Assembly: GCA_026261815.1 (NCBI GenBank)
Contig: JAMPIT010000174.1
Coordinates: 10,230,001 to 10,294,000, forward strand
Direction: 5' to 3'
From: Monarcha castaneiventris obscurior
Lineage: Eukaryota; Chordata; Aves; Passeriformes; Monarchidae
Length of the DNA stretch: 64,000 nt
Part shown: positions 52,301 to 64,000 of the stretch, in pieces
Layout of the letters: each line of letters starts with the position of its first letter
Position numbering within the stretch: the stretch's first letter is position 1
Made by a program: the position numbers and the translations under genes
Notes under the pieces: model-generated
The model's database searches: none
Seen by the model: the letters and a program-made list of their open reading frames with translations, nothing else
Told to the model about the DNA's origin: nothing

Positions 52301-55300
52301 CAGGTAAAAACAAAAGTGAAGAAAGACAATCACTTATGAGGAAAAAGAAACAGCAAGCAAGGAAATTAAAATATTGGGTTATTTATTACAAATGGCAATA
52401 GTTCAATGTTTTAAAATACACAGCAGTGTCTTACTGAAAGACAGGAAGCTAAATTTTATCTGGAGGTTGTACATAAACCCTGGGCTGCCACAATTATGTA
52501 CTGCTATCCCAGCAGAGGAAATAATCAACAAGAAATAAGAGCTATGGAAAAAAAATCCAAAGAAACACCAAACTAGAAAGAGAGCAAGAAGAGAAGAAAA
52601 TACCAGTCTAGAAATGAGGTTGTCAATACAGCTGAAAATTGGTTTGCACACTGTTTTCTTCCTCCTACCTCAATGCAATCTTCCTTGGACATGTTTAATA
52701 GCAGCCAAACTCAAGAATCCCTCTAGATTAGGTATACAAAGAGGGACTGTGGGAAGGTACTTACTTCTCATGAACAAAAGATGCTAATGTATCTATCTGA
52801 TCATTTATTTGTCAGCATCAATTTACTTCAGATCCAAAGTAAAATTGCAACTCTGCACAGCAGAAACATAGGGCAGAACACAAACATCTGCGAGAAACAG
52901 TTGCACCTTTGTAAACAACTCAGAGAGAAATCAGAAACATAAAGAGTGAAAGTGACTTGCCAAAAGTCATCCAAGACCGTAACTGGGAAGGCCACCTACT
53001 GCCAAGGCCCACTTTCACATCCTCTAAGACCAAAGGCAGCATCTTGCACTTTCACTATGCAGAGAAACAAATAATTTGGGAACAATCACCCTAAGGAGGT
53101 TGTATGAGGCAGAGACAGGATCCCTTCTTAGAGCCCCAGTGCAACTTGGTTCTTCTGAAGCCTTTCCAACGGCCTTGGAGTGTGCTGGCTGTGTACTTGC
53201 ACGGGTAGGAAGTAAGCAGCACATGCTTGAGGGGAAAAATGCAGAACCCCCTACTTTAAACAGCCATTAATGTTTTGTGGCTTAACTAAAGATAACAATG
53301 GCTGCAAACACAATCTGATTGTTTTTCCTTATGGGTTCAAATTATGCTGTGCAGTGACCAAGACATTTAATGAGATTGAGTCCAATGAGGCCACTTTACT
53401 GGCCTGGGAGGATGAGCTTGTTGTGTATCTCTGGAAAACTTGTCAGAAGGAAGTTTTTATTTTAAAGCCCACGCTAATAAACTTCACTCCTAGCCTCCCA
53501 CATCACAGAAAATTGAGTAAGAGATCATTCAGCCCATCTGCCTCTCCTACCTCCTAAATACGCTTCCCTTGGGTTTTAATGGTATATGTTTCACTTAGTT
53601 AATTGCTACTAATGATAATTTTTGAGGAACAATGGAAAGTTTGATGTAGGCAAAAAGAAGTATCTTTATCCTGTAAACTTACAGGAAAAGAAAACACCCA
53701 AACAGAGATATTCTAGAGAGAAAGAAGCATGCAATCTAGCAATGGAATTTTCAGCACACAGCAGCCTCCAAGTAGGGCACAAGAAACAGCAAATGCTTGT
53801 TACTTCCGCACCCTTTCACTGACATCCAAGTGCATTGGCAACTCTTACAACCTTATTTGACATTTGTTACTCTATACTTCATGTGCTTTGCATGGAGTGC
53901 ATATGAAGCTATTTGTTATTTCTGTTTCCTACTAGCAAGGGATTTATGTCACTGCATTAGAATGCTATTACAATGAATAAACTCATCACCACCCTGAAAA
54001 CAAAAACAACAGGGAGAATAGGAAGAAAAAGAAAACCCAGATGCACAACCAGAGAGAAAAAGTTCTAAAGTTCCCTAAAAAAATATATGTTTTGGCCATG
54101 TACAAGTATCTTGACGAGCCAATGTTCCCAAATGTAAGGGCTTTGGCCCAAAAAGTAGAAGAATTTTTGAAACAGCCACTGACACATCCAAAAGCAGAGA
54201 TGTGCTTCAAAGCAAATTCAGAGTGTGAAAAGGAATATATGTTTGCCGCTGTGTGTTCAGAGGGAAGCAGCAGGATCTGCTGGTCTCCACTTAACCCTGA
54301 CATACTCTTTCATGTCATCAAAGGAAGGTGCAAATTTTCATTACTCTTATAAATATCACTGCCTTGAGGAATATTACACAAGTCAAAAGTTCAGAGACAT
54401 CATTTTTTTAACGAACAAACAAATACAGTTGGCTGAAAAGTCCTTGGAGCAATCTGAATAGTGAGACAAATACAATAATTTTTTGCCAAATATTAGTCTA
54501 CACAGCAGGACTTTGACTAAACCTGGTTCAAGACAATTTCTGCTAAAGGAGCTCAGAAGTTGAAGATTTAAGAAAACAAAGTCAGTGGTATTGCAAAGAT
54601 CACAAAGCAATCATGAAAATTAGCAAACTACTTCTGTCTTATAATGAGAACAGATGATTCTATATGAAATAAAACAATAAAACTTTCTCTATTCCTCTAA
54701 AATAAGGCTAGTTACTGAGATTCCAAGAAACTTGAATTTCTTCCTTGAAACCTTACTGAATGTTGATTCCCATTATTCTACTAGAGGAAGAGCTGAAGTC
54801 TCATGGGAAATGCAGCAGCACCTCCAGTTCATTTGGAAATGGTTTGATATTTCCTTAAGTCCTGTAATTTACTCAACTACTTTTTCAGATTCTTTCTCTG
54901 ACATGAACTGAAGCATGATGTCAGACACAGAGATAGTCAATTATCAACGTGGAGTCTTATACAGGGCTCGGTCCAAGCCCGTGGGAGACCTCCCAAGTTT
55001 CTGTTCCTGGACACTCCAGGCTCCACACACAGGGTCGTGTGAACGGGTGCATCCCCCACGTCAGGGCACTGGCGGAGGGCAGGCAGGACATGCTGGCCAG
55101 GGCTGCAGCCAAGCACTTCTGCAAGGGAGTGTGCTTTCCAGAATGCACTCCTCAGCTCTTCCTAGCCTGAAATACCCTGACCTCTCTGCTCCAAAAGCCC
55201 ATTTTCCTAGTGCAGCAGGCCAGTCAGTGGGTCCTGGCAGACATCACTTCAGAAAACTGTGATGTGGAAGGAACTGACGTGAGGGCGACCATATGAATGA

Positions 55301-58016
55301 ATCATCTGTATAAAACATCTGCCTTATCAGGTATAGTATTAGTGACAATAGAAAAACTTCATAGAAAAAAATTAAATTTAGTAGAAGACTTTGTTTTCAA
55401 TAGGTCATGGAGAGAGTGAACTGATGCACACTTATTTAAACTAAGTCCAGGCAAGAAGAAATTATTCAGAAAGGACTGAGTACAGTCAGCATGAGTTGGC
55501 CTTCAAACTTCTTGCGTTTATCATCAGCAAACTAAATCTTGACTTTACTGAGGCTCTTCTCATCACTGTAACTGACTGAATTGCAAAAACAAGTCACATG
55601 ATAATACGTTTCAGATAAAGTTTCCCAGCAAAAATGTTTCACAGAAGCTTCAGTTGTTGCCTAACACTGCACAGGGAAATAATAAATCCCAGTTAGAAAT
55701 ACACAGGTGTTTATGGAGTCATAATATATTTGTATCTGTTACAACTAGGATTAAGTTGTATAAGCTATACCTGCAGGCTAAATAGCAGCAGTTTTAATTA
55801 ATTTCTTAAAGCCATATAAGCCATTCAGCTTTCTAAGTACAACAATTCCATTCATCCAGTCTGACTGGATACCAATAATTGCCTAACAGCAAATCTAGCT
55901 ATGAGACAATGCAAGCATTCAAATTGCAAAACTTACACATAGCAATTAGTTAATATGTTTAGAATAATAAAGCAAGTGTTCATAATGCAAAAAAAAAAGT
56001 GATAGAATATAGTATATAAAGTAACAAATGCATGCATTATTGCATTTGGTAAATAAACTTTTTTCTCGAAAAATTATTTCCTTCTGCCTCAAGGGAAGCA
56101 CACAGCCTCACATCCATTTGCCAGGAAGAGCTCTACTCCTGCTTGCTACATACATCCAGGGAAAAGGCAATGGAATTGCTTACTTTTTGGAGGTTTTCAT
56201 CTTGAGTAGGAGTGGTGTACTTGACCAGACAGAAGGACATTTCTGTGACTAGATCAGCTGCTTTGGCATGAAACTTTGTATCCTTTCTTTTGAATTTCAC
56301 TGAGGAGGAGGATAGGATGTGAACTATTTATATGGATACTATTAATTTATTTTTAGTATAGTTCCATGAGGAAATCTGGTGGAAGGTCAGAAACTGGACC
56401 ATAGTCTCCAAATAAACAGGTTTGTATTCTCAACCTTCTAACACACCATTTTAAGTATTAGATTTACAAATTTAGGTCATGCGTACAAAGCAATTTAAAA
56501 AATAGTACCCAACAGCAGATAGTAAAACACTAAATGTGCAGTAACACTGCCCCAAGGATCTCAAACCACTTTAATTATCCTTTAAAACACAGCCCAGAGA
56601 AGAGTGAACACAGTTTAGAGAACACATCTCTCTACAACCAGCTCCAGGTTAAAGGGAACAGCTGTTTCACACCACTTGGCAAACAACACTCAAGCTTGAG
56701 GATAAGAATAAGTGATACTGAAATCAAAGATGGTAGGTCAAACACAAGAGTCAGAGCCTTAGAGTTTACACCCCTATATATGGGCTCACACTTTAGGTCT
56801 GAGTCTTCAAACTTTAGTAACCTGATTTCTGTTTCACATTTCACCTAAGGGACAGCCCCTCCAACAGCACGAAGAATCCAACTATAATCTGGCTGTACTG
56901 ATGGCCAGTCACTGAACCACCAGCTGCCAAACTGCAGCTGGGTGTGCCTGGGTACCAATCCAGCTCCCGATAACTTCACAGCCTCAACAGCTGGTGGGAT
57001 CCCTGGGCAAACCAGAGCAGCTGCAAAACCTAGGCACAGTGACACGTCAAGCTATGCTCAAAATAAAAGCTGAATCCTCACAAAGTCAGAAACCTGGATG
57101 TTTGGAAAAGGTTTTTTTTGGTCTTTTAAAGTCATAGTTCAGTAAAACAAAGCATACTCATCAGTCTTGAAAAACATCATATCCTTGAAAACCTTCTTGA
57201 ACCATCTTTTGGAAACAATGATGACAGAGAAGTGACATATTTGTTATTATTCACTTCTGCTTTGTAAAGAATTAGATCAAAAACAGCAAGTTAAACCTCC
57301 CCAGCGACTGAGCACAAAGAAACCACAATAATCTTGGGAATATTTTTGTTATTTCTTAGTGTCAGCAAAAAAGACAAACAAATAGAAAACTGCACAAAGA
57401 AGCTAAGAAGTCTATTGTTGTGCACTTGACTACATTGTAAACATGCGCTACATTTGTGTGTTGAGCTTCTTTAATTTTTCATCAACACTGAGGAACATTG
57501 ACTTTAATGGCCATGTGAGTGTTTTTCTGTCATGTGCGTGTAACTGACCGAAGCTATATTGCCTGACAGTAAAATCAAATATAATTGGCCCATAGAAATA
57601 GAAAGCCTAATTGTCACCTGCTAGTCCTCACTGATAGTCACAAATACTTGCTAATTAACTGTACAGAAAAGGTCAAAGAAGGAAGCACCAGAAATGAGAT
57701 TCCTGTGGTGAGGTCCTACGTACGATTCAGTTTGACCAAAAGAACTTAAATCTGGACAAAATTAACACTCATGCTGCAGATTCTTTGAACTCTGAGATAG
57801 TGGCCAAAGTGGCTTGGATGCAGCTCTATGTATGTGTGTATATATAAACACAGACACACACGACTCACTGAGGCTGCCAACCCAGCTTTCCATAGGGACA
57901 GCCACCAAGCCATAGGAGGAACCGTGTCACATCTGTTAGTGCTACACTTGGGACTTCAACCGTGGGCACAGCAAAAGTACAAAACGTGATTAAGTGGAAG
58001 ATGCATACATGGAAAC

Positions 58017-58037
58017 AAAAAAAGAAAAAAAAAAAAA
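58017..58037. repeat. A-rich tract
   Basis: An A-run broken only by a single G. Confidence 0.8.
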
Positions 58038-61000
58038 GGACATTTGTTCTTTGAGAGCACAATAAACAGTAAAGAGAACTGAGCTTTCGGATGTAAATAC
58101 ATGGCTAAGGCCTGCAATTTACAGTACAGGAGTCTAAAAATGTAAAGAATCTCCTTATAGTCACCAGGTTAAGCATTTGAATTTTGACATGAAAATGTAT
58201 TCTGTTGCTATTTTTCTTCCGAGTATTGATTCTGTTAACTCTTGCATCCCTGCCTTGACTCAGAATTGCCATGACCACATTCATCAAGGGAGAGAAAAAA
58301 ATTTAAGTATGTTCTTAAAACAGCTTTCCACCAGTTGCATAAATATTCTCTCACTGGTTTTAAAATTTGCTGGTTGACACCATCTAGAACTTCAATTAAA
58401 TGCTAAATGTAAAAGACTGTCTTCAATATCAGTGGAATAAAGCCAGACAATGTAACATTACTGCAAAACTGGCACCATTTCATAGTAACTCTATCCAGCT
58501 TTCTAAATCCAAAATTTAGGTTTGCAACCAGCAAAAGACTTACTGTTAAAGTGCTGGAACACATTTGTTGCTTCCCATAAAAGTGTGCAAAGGAAGGACA
58601 TATGTGACACGTGCTCGGATTTCTTGTTTCTGTACCCTTTCTTCAAAATATTCTTGCAAAATATGCCACCAGCAGCACGATGCCAAGTGCCTTAAGGGTC
58701 ACATTGGGCTTCCTTCACAGGATACAATGATTATATCATGGTGGCGTTGACACACAGCCATGTCCAAACAGCTGCTAAAGAGATGACAGGATACCATCTG
58801 TCAGGAAAAACCATGCCCAGCTGCTGTCTAAGCTGAAGATTACTTTGCTGACATGATGCAGATGGCATGAAAAGCTTCATTACCAGGTTAGTTAACCAAG
58901 TCAAGAAATCCAATGTTACAATAGCAAAGGCCTTTCTCTAGCTATGACAATGCCTGAAGTAAGTGTTGTGCACACCAGGACACAGCAGAAGGCACTGCAA
59001 CCCCCAGACAGAAGATAAAAGGTAACAAGATACCAAAAGATCTGACAGCCTCTATTCTAAGGCTGCTAACACTCTCTGCCAGGACAACTTGTTTTTATAA
59101 ACAAACCATGGCTGTGCACTAAGTTTATCCTCCTCCAAGGCTTCCCGTGATGCAGAGGCTTATCACAGACCTCTGAGCAAGGCAACCAGGGGGTTCCTCT
59201 GTCCAGGTAGCTGCCAGCAGGCACCTCCAGCACTGGCCCATGGAGAAAACTGAATTCTGTGGGAGAACAGATCTCACCTAAAATGCATGAGAGAACATTT
59301 TTATAGGTACCTTCATCACTCAGGTGAGCATGGAAAACGTTTTGTTTTCTGGAACATCACCTTTCTCCTTCCTACTATTGGATTGGAATTAATTTTCTTC
59401 ATTGCTTTGCACCCCCAAGGATTTCAAAGAGCACACTTGCTGACATCAACAAGCCCAACTGCTCTTCTTTCTGCAGCTTCCAATAAAAAAATATGTTTGC
59501 TGTAAGCAAAAAGATGCTAAAGTTCCCCTTTCAATATATTTACAGCTTTATATTACTCTGATCTTGTTTTCTTTGTGATTCACATTGCATATCTGCTGAT
59601 TGGAATAATTACACAGATTTCACTGCTGTAACATGAAAAGTATGAGAGGAATTTTCCATGTAAAAGGTTTAGCAACATCCCGTACTTTCAGTAAGATTTG
59701 TCCTGTCAGGCCATAACTGCTTCTGAGTGCCCCACCCTCACATACTTTCAGAAAGAAGATAATGTAATTTGAAAATATAGGCATACAGTATACTGTGTTT
59801 CACAAATATGTATGGTACTGTAGTCTCTGCCAAAATTTACAAAATAAAAAGGATAAGAAGCAATGCCAAATGCAGAAAAGGAACTTTGTTTTAATCATGT
59901 ACTTAGTTTACAATGAGCAAACACAGTAATTCCACTTAAGGTTGTAAACTGAGGATGCAGAACTCTTAAAGAATAGTACAATAGTAAAAAAGCTAGATGA
60001 GTAATATAATCTTTTCATGCTTTTTCATTTCTCAGGGAGGAGTTTTTAAATGACAAAATACAGGGACAGTATCAAAATGGTTGCTTTAAAATTGGTAGTT
60101 TCTTAGAATCTTCATCTAAAAATTATGGTAGGACTATATGAAATACTAAGCAAATAAACTATAAACTGTTCACTCTCTTCCAATACATGCTGTGTCGCTC
60201 TAAAGAAGTTGTACATGAGTATACAAGATCTCACTTGATAAGTGATCAGCAGAGTGAAATTTAGAACTGGAATTCCCTTTAGATGTTTATATATAGCATA
60301 ACTACATAAGCCTTAAGATGAAAGTAAATAATGGAAATGAAGTCTTGATTATGAACTCTCTGTGGACTGCACCAACCCAAACTTTGTATTACTGAATCTC
60401 TGTTGAAATGACTCTAAGCCCAGGCATACACAATAATAAATGATGTTCTTGTTCTGTCTTACGTGCCTATGTTACCATAATAGAAGTCAAATTTGTAGGT
60501 GTAGGTGTAAGTACATTCTCATAATGTATCTGTGACATGGCATCAATGCTGGCCCGCTGATAGGAAATCACAGACAGAAGACAAGGCACTTGCTCAAAGC
60601 TGGTTAGGCAGAAGGTGTTAGGCAGAGGGAAGGTGAACCTTCCTCTGCACAGCTGCTTGGTCAGCCTTCTGCCAAAACAGATCCAGGCAAAATTGGCAGA
60701 AATGTAATTTTGCTTGCTTAAATATTAAAACCTTGATCAGGGTGTATAACACTTTCAGAAAAGCAGTGGGGGTGCTCTATTCTGCTCATGCCTGTGTCTA
60801 AAGCAGTAATGCAGGTTCTCTTGAATGTGGACAATCAAGACAATTTCTCTATCCTTCAGTTTACCTATTGGATCATGTGCCTTGCAAAGCTTTCGATGCT
60901 TCCTTCTTGAAAAACATTATTAGAATGCTAAATATTATTACTGTTGCTACCATTCAAGTTTTTGAGTCAGGAGAACAAGTCTAAATATCTTACAAATAAC

Positions 61001-61440
61001 CACAGTGTTGAAATTCCTTACATACTTTTGTTGTGTAGGCTGACTAAATCCCTGTAAGTGTAATGGTTTTGTTCACCCTTCTGTATAGAAAATGGAAAAA
61101 TGTTCATCTGCTTGTGGGAAAATACATTTTATAATTTCCAAACCAGTGTTTTCCTTTTGAGGGTAAATATAAAACCGTAAAATATATAATAAACTTTCCA
61201 CTATGTTTTATATAAAAGCTAGAACTACTGCTTCATTCACATATTAATCACATGCTGCTCTGCTGCTAGTCTCAGTGAAAACTCTCCTTTCTTTTCTAGC
61301 ACTGCTGTACTAACAACAAAATCAATCAGAAGTGAGAAAACACACTGCCTACCCAGCCCTCAGTGCATCAATGTGCAGACAGTATTGGTTGTTTCTCTAC
61401 AACATCCTTAAATGTAGGAGTGAAAAGCTGCCAGTAGCCA

Positions 61441-61493
61441 TTCCTCCTTTCCTCCTTTCCTTTTTCTTTTTTCTTTTTTTTTTTTCCTTTTTG
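61441..61493. repeat. Polypyrimidine tract
   Basis: About 53 bases of C and T only, starting with TTCCTCCTTTCC units and passing into T-runs. Confidence 0.8.
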
Positions 61494-64000
61494 GTTCCCT
61501 CTGCATTTTACAAAGAAGCAGCAGCTCCAAGAACAACTTTCTGGCAGGGTGCTGTACATGCTGACTTGGAAACTCATCTCTGACTCTAATCCAAACCAGC
61601 AGGCTGTGAACAAAACCGTAGTCTCTGAAGTGCAGCAAACATTTCTCCCCACCTCCCCAGTCTGCTGAGACACTGTGTCATCAAAGATTTTATTGTCTCA
61701 GCAGGTGGTAACCTCATAGTTACCTACAATTTCAGTTACAAGACAAATAAGGCACTGTTATTTAAAGGAAAAATCTTTCTGTTAAATGGTATGAAAAGTG
61801 AACAGTTACAAAGCTGTATCAAGGCATTTAGACAGCAGAGGAGCCAGTGTGGCAGACCAGAAAGCACAGCTGCAGTCACAGGTACATTCTAGAAAGATTT
61901 CACCTTATAGCTATAGAACAGAACAGTTATGCACACAAATGTTGAAGACATAGTTGATTTAACCCCACTGTAATGGAAACAGTTATGAATCTTTAAGGCC
62001 ATTGCTGCCTTCCAGTAAATAATTTTCAGATACTTGCACAACCAGATCAGTTCAATGTCTGTACATTCCCACTGTACCATCTCCTTATGCATTCTGCCTT
62101 ACTGCCAAGTAATTTTCCTTTCCCAAAAATTACGTCAATATCCTAAATATCACGTTGATAGACTTTCATACCTACATCTACACTTAGAAGTCAAGAAGAC
62201 AGAAATCATCACTCATCCTATCCCTAAGAGTATAGCGTGCAGTACATCACTATATCATGATGTTTATGCTGTTTTTAAAAGCATCAACCCACCTGGAAGT
62301 ACAAGGCCTGTAACATGCTGCCTTTTTTGGTGCAAAAATAATTTCTGACATAATCTAGAAATCTTTAACTATTGATGGGAAAACCTTTAGTTGTTCTGGA
62401 GCACAGCAGAGGACTGAGATATCAAAAAAATGATGGTGCTTTAAAGAGCTGAACACTCTCAATATAGAAGCCTCTGGATTATAGACTCTCCCTTTTCCTC
62501 CCTATGGGTAACTTCAGTCTGGCACCTACATTCATAATTGCAAGGCTATTTCAGAGCTTCCCCTACCTTTCAGTACTTTCAAGAGGTGCATTAAAGTCTC
62601 AGTTCCAGGGATACATCCTGGAACCAAAATGTATGTAACAGTCATCAGAACTATGGCTTTCATTTCAAGAAGTCAAATAAATGCATTCCCCCTCGGTTCC
62701 TAGTATTTAATCATGGAAATATTGAGTGATTTTACAGCTGGAATCTCACCAGAAAGCAGATACTATATACATTTAACATATCAAATATTCATCTTTCCTT
62801 GTGGGAATAGCTGATAAGAAATGCTAACAGGCAAGTGGGTTTGTCATACGTGTGAGGTAAGGTTGACCTTCACAAATATATGATCGATCAAAAAAAATGC
62901 ATTTAGAGCTTACACTGGGGATACCTCCCCTTTGTGCAGATCCAGCACTGTTTTTAACTCACTAATGTTTTAACCACATGCAGCATTTACCTTGCACTTC
63001 TACTAGCTAAAGCCAAATAATTATTATTAGTTCCCTGTGGCCTTTCTTTTTCTTTATCAGTATAAGGAATCACATCAATCCAACATGATAAACACATCTA
63101 GCTTCCAGTTCTGCCGTGCTTACCCCAGGTGTGGCAGCATGGATGGCTCAGTCCAAGCCAAACATTCATGTTGAATCTCAAATAAAAAGCAAACCCTAAC
63201 TACACAAGATCAAGTTCTGACCTCAGCCAGAAGCTCTCAAATCCTTCCCGTCCTTCCTTTCTACTGCTGCTCAATGAGGAATGGTGGTTCACCTTGGCTC
63301 ATTTCAATATCAGCTTCATCAGTTGTTTAGTCACTCCTCTGCATCCTGTGTGTATATCACTAATTCAAACCAATCTTGCCCTAAAAGGTTGTAATTTTTT
63401 AGTTTAACATATGAGTGCAGTAACACTTTCATGCAAATATATTCTGTATATATGTGAGTTAGGTTGGCTTAATGCCTCCTGTAGTATTGGAGTATTTCTC
63501 TTCAAATCTTGGCAGTTGTAGGCTGGGCTAGCTCAGCTCTTGGGAGGGGAGGTCACTTAGGCACTATTGGCATGTGTAAAGAAGTCATATGCAACCAGTT
63601 GGTAAATACCAGCCACGCTTCTAGGGCCTTTTAAGACAACTTCACTGAACCAAATAATTAATTTTTTTGTTGTACATCCATATGTTTGATGCAAATGTGT
63701 AGTATAATTTCACAAACTGTTGTATAATATAACTATTTGTAACTATTGATGACTGTTTTTTGTAAAAGTTATATCCTTTGAAATACTACCAAAATGCCAC
63801 TATAGCCTTTAGAGTAAAAATTATTTTCCTGGATTGCATTGCTCATTATTTGTTTGTTTGAAGACCTAATATATCAAGACAAAAAATTTCTTTTCCATAT
63901 ATAGAGTATACAAACAACAGAAGAATCTTCTAGTTGCAGTTCTAGCTAAATAGCAATTGCAAAACCCCATTTAAGGGTGAAAGGGATGAATAACACACAA

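Larger units (their letters stand above)
34728..64000 (-). other. SEMA3C: SEMA3C intron 1 (partial, at least 29.3 kb), no exon recognised
   Basis: This is the stretch upstream of coding exon 2 on the transcript strand. Exon 2 begins with the last two bases of a Glu codon, so an upstream exon ending in G and carrying the start codon and signal peptide must exist. I searched by eye for it on the minus strand (a short hydrophobic leader ending near a TFD-type sequence before a donor) and did not find it, so it probably lies past 64000. Contents: homopolymers at 35956-35969, 36033-36049, 40220-40237 and 58017-58037; microsatellites at 43531-43553 and 45495-45514; pyrimidine or purine tracts near 39125, 49341 and 61441; an A-rich CAA stretch near 39340-39410; a 24-bp tandem duplication at 49044-49085; a CpG-clustered patch near 54950-55100; and a plus-strand open interval flanked by splice-like sites at 41625-42117. 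No LINE, LTR or RNA gene was recognised. Confidence 0.75.

Noticed and set aside
56845..57045. Higher-GC stretch with a 66-codon minus-strand ORF
   Set aside because: No recognisable repeat, exon or protein family. It does not contain the signal-peptide exon sought for SEMA3C.
63515..63590. GGGCTAGCTCAGCTCTTGG resembles a tRNA A box
   Set aside because: No B box (GGTTCGA-type) follows at tRNA spacing and no cloverleaf can be drawn.

Overview
This window is vertebrate nuclear DNA, most probably avian. It is AT-rich and intron-dominated, with spliced coding exons and few repeats. The only recognisable interspersed repeat is CR1-type LINE sequence, the dominant LINE of birds and other sauropsids. 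No bacterial, phage, plasmid or viral gene organisation is visible.

The window holds the middle of one gene on the minus strand: SEMA3C, a secreted class 3 semaphorin. Ten consecutive coding exons lie between 34727 (5' side of the transcript) and 8832 (3' side). All have GT/AG splice sites, and every exon junction keeps the reading frame. The exons are 161, 63, 120, 91, 120, 143, 115, 70, 145 and 223 bp, 1251 bp in all (417 codons), and cover most of the seven-bladed sema domain. The signal-peptide exon should lie beyond 64000. The exons for the end of the sema domain, PSI, Ig-like and basic C-terminal regions should lie before position 1. I found neither set here. I number the exons as coding exons 2 to 11, assuming one upstream signal-peptide exon.

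Layout: 1-8831 is intron 11 (partial), with a scrambled CR1 remnant at about 6754-7675. From 8832 to 34727 are exons 11 to 2 and the introns between them. From 34728 to 64000 is at least 29.3 kb of intron 1, with no recognisable exon, several homopolymer and microsatellite tracts, a CpG-clustered patch near 54950-55100, and some stretches that read like conserved non-coding or regulatory DNA (inference only).

The points most worth a second look are: exon 4 as an isolated CpG-dense, very high-GC3 exon (13 CpG in 120 bp, 35 of 40 codons ending in G or C); the out-of-order CR1 fragments; a plus-strand 493-nt interval at 41625-42117 that stays open between an acceptor-like and a donor-like site; and the CpG patch in intron 1. 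I did not find a convincing undescribed system. Most long ORFs outside the SEMA3C exons look like chance or antisense shadows.
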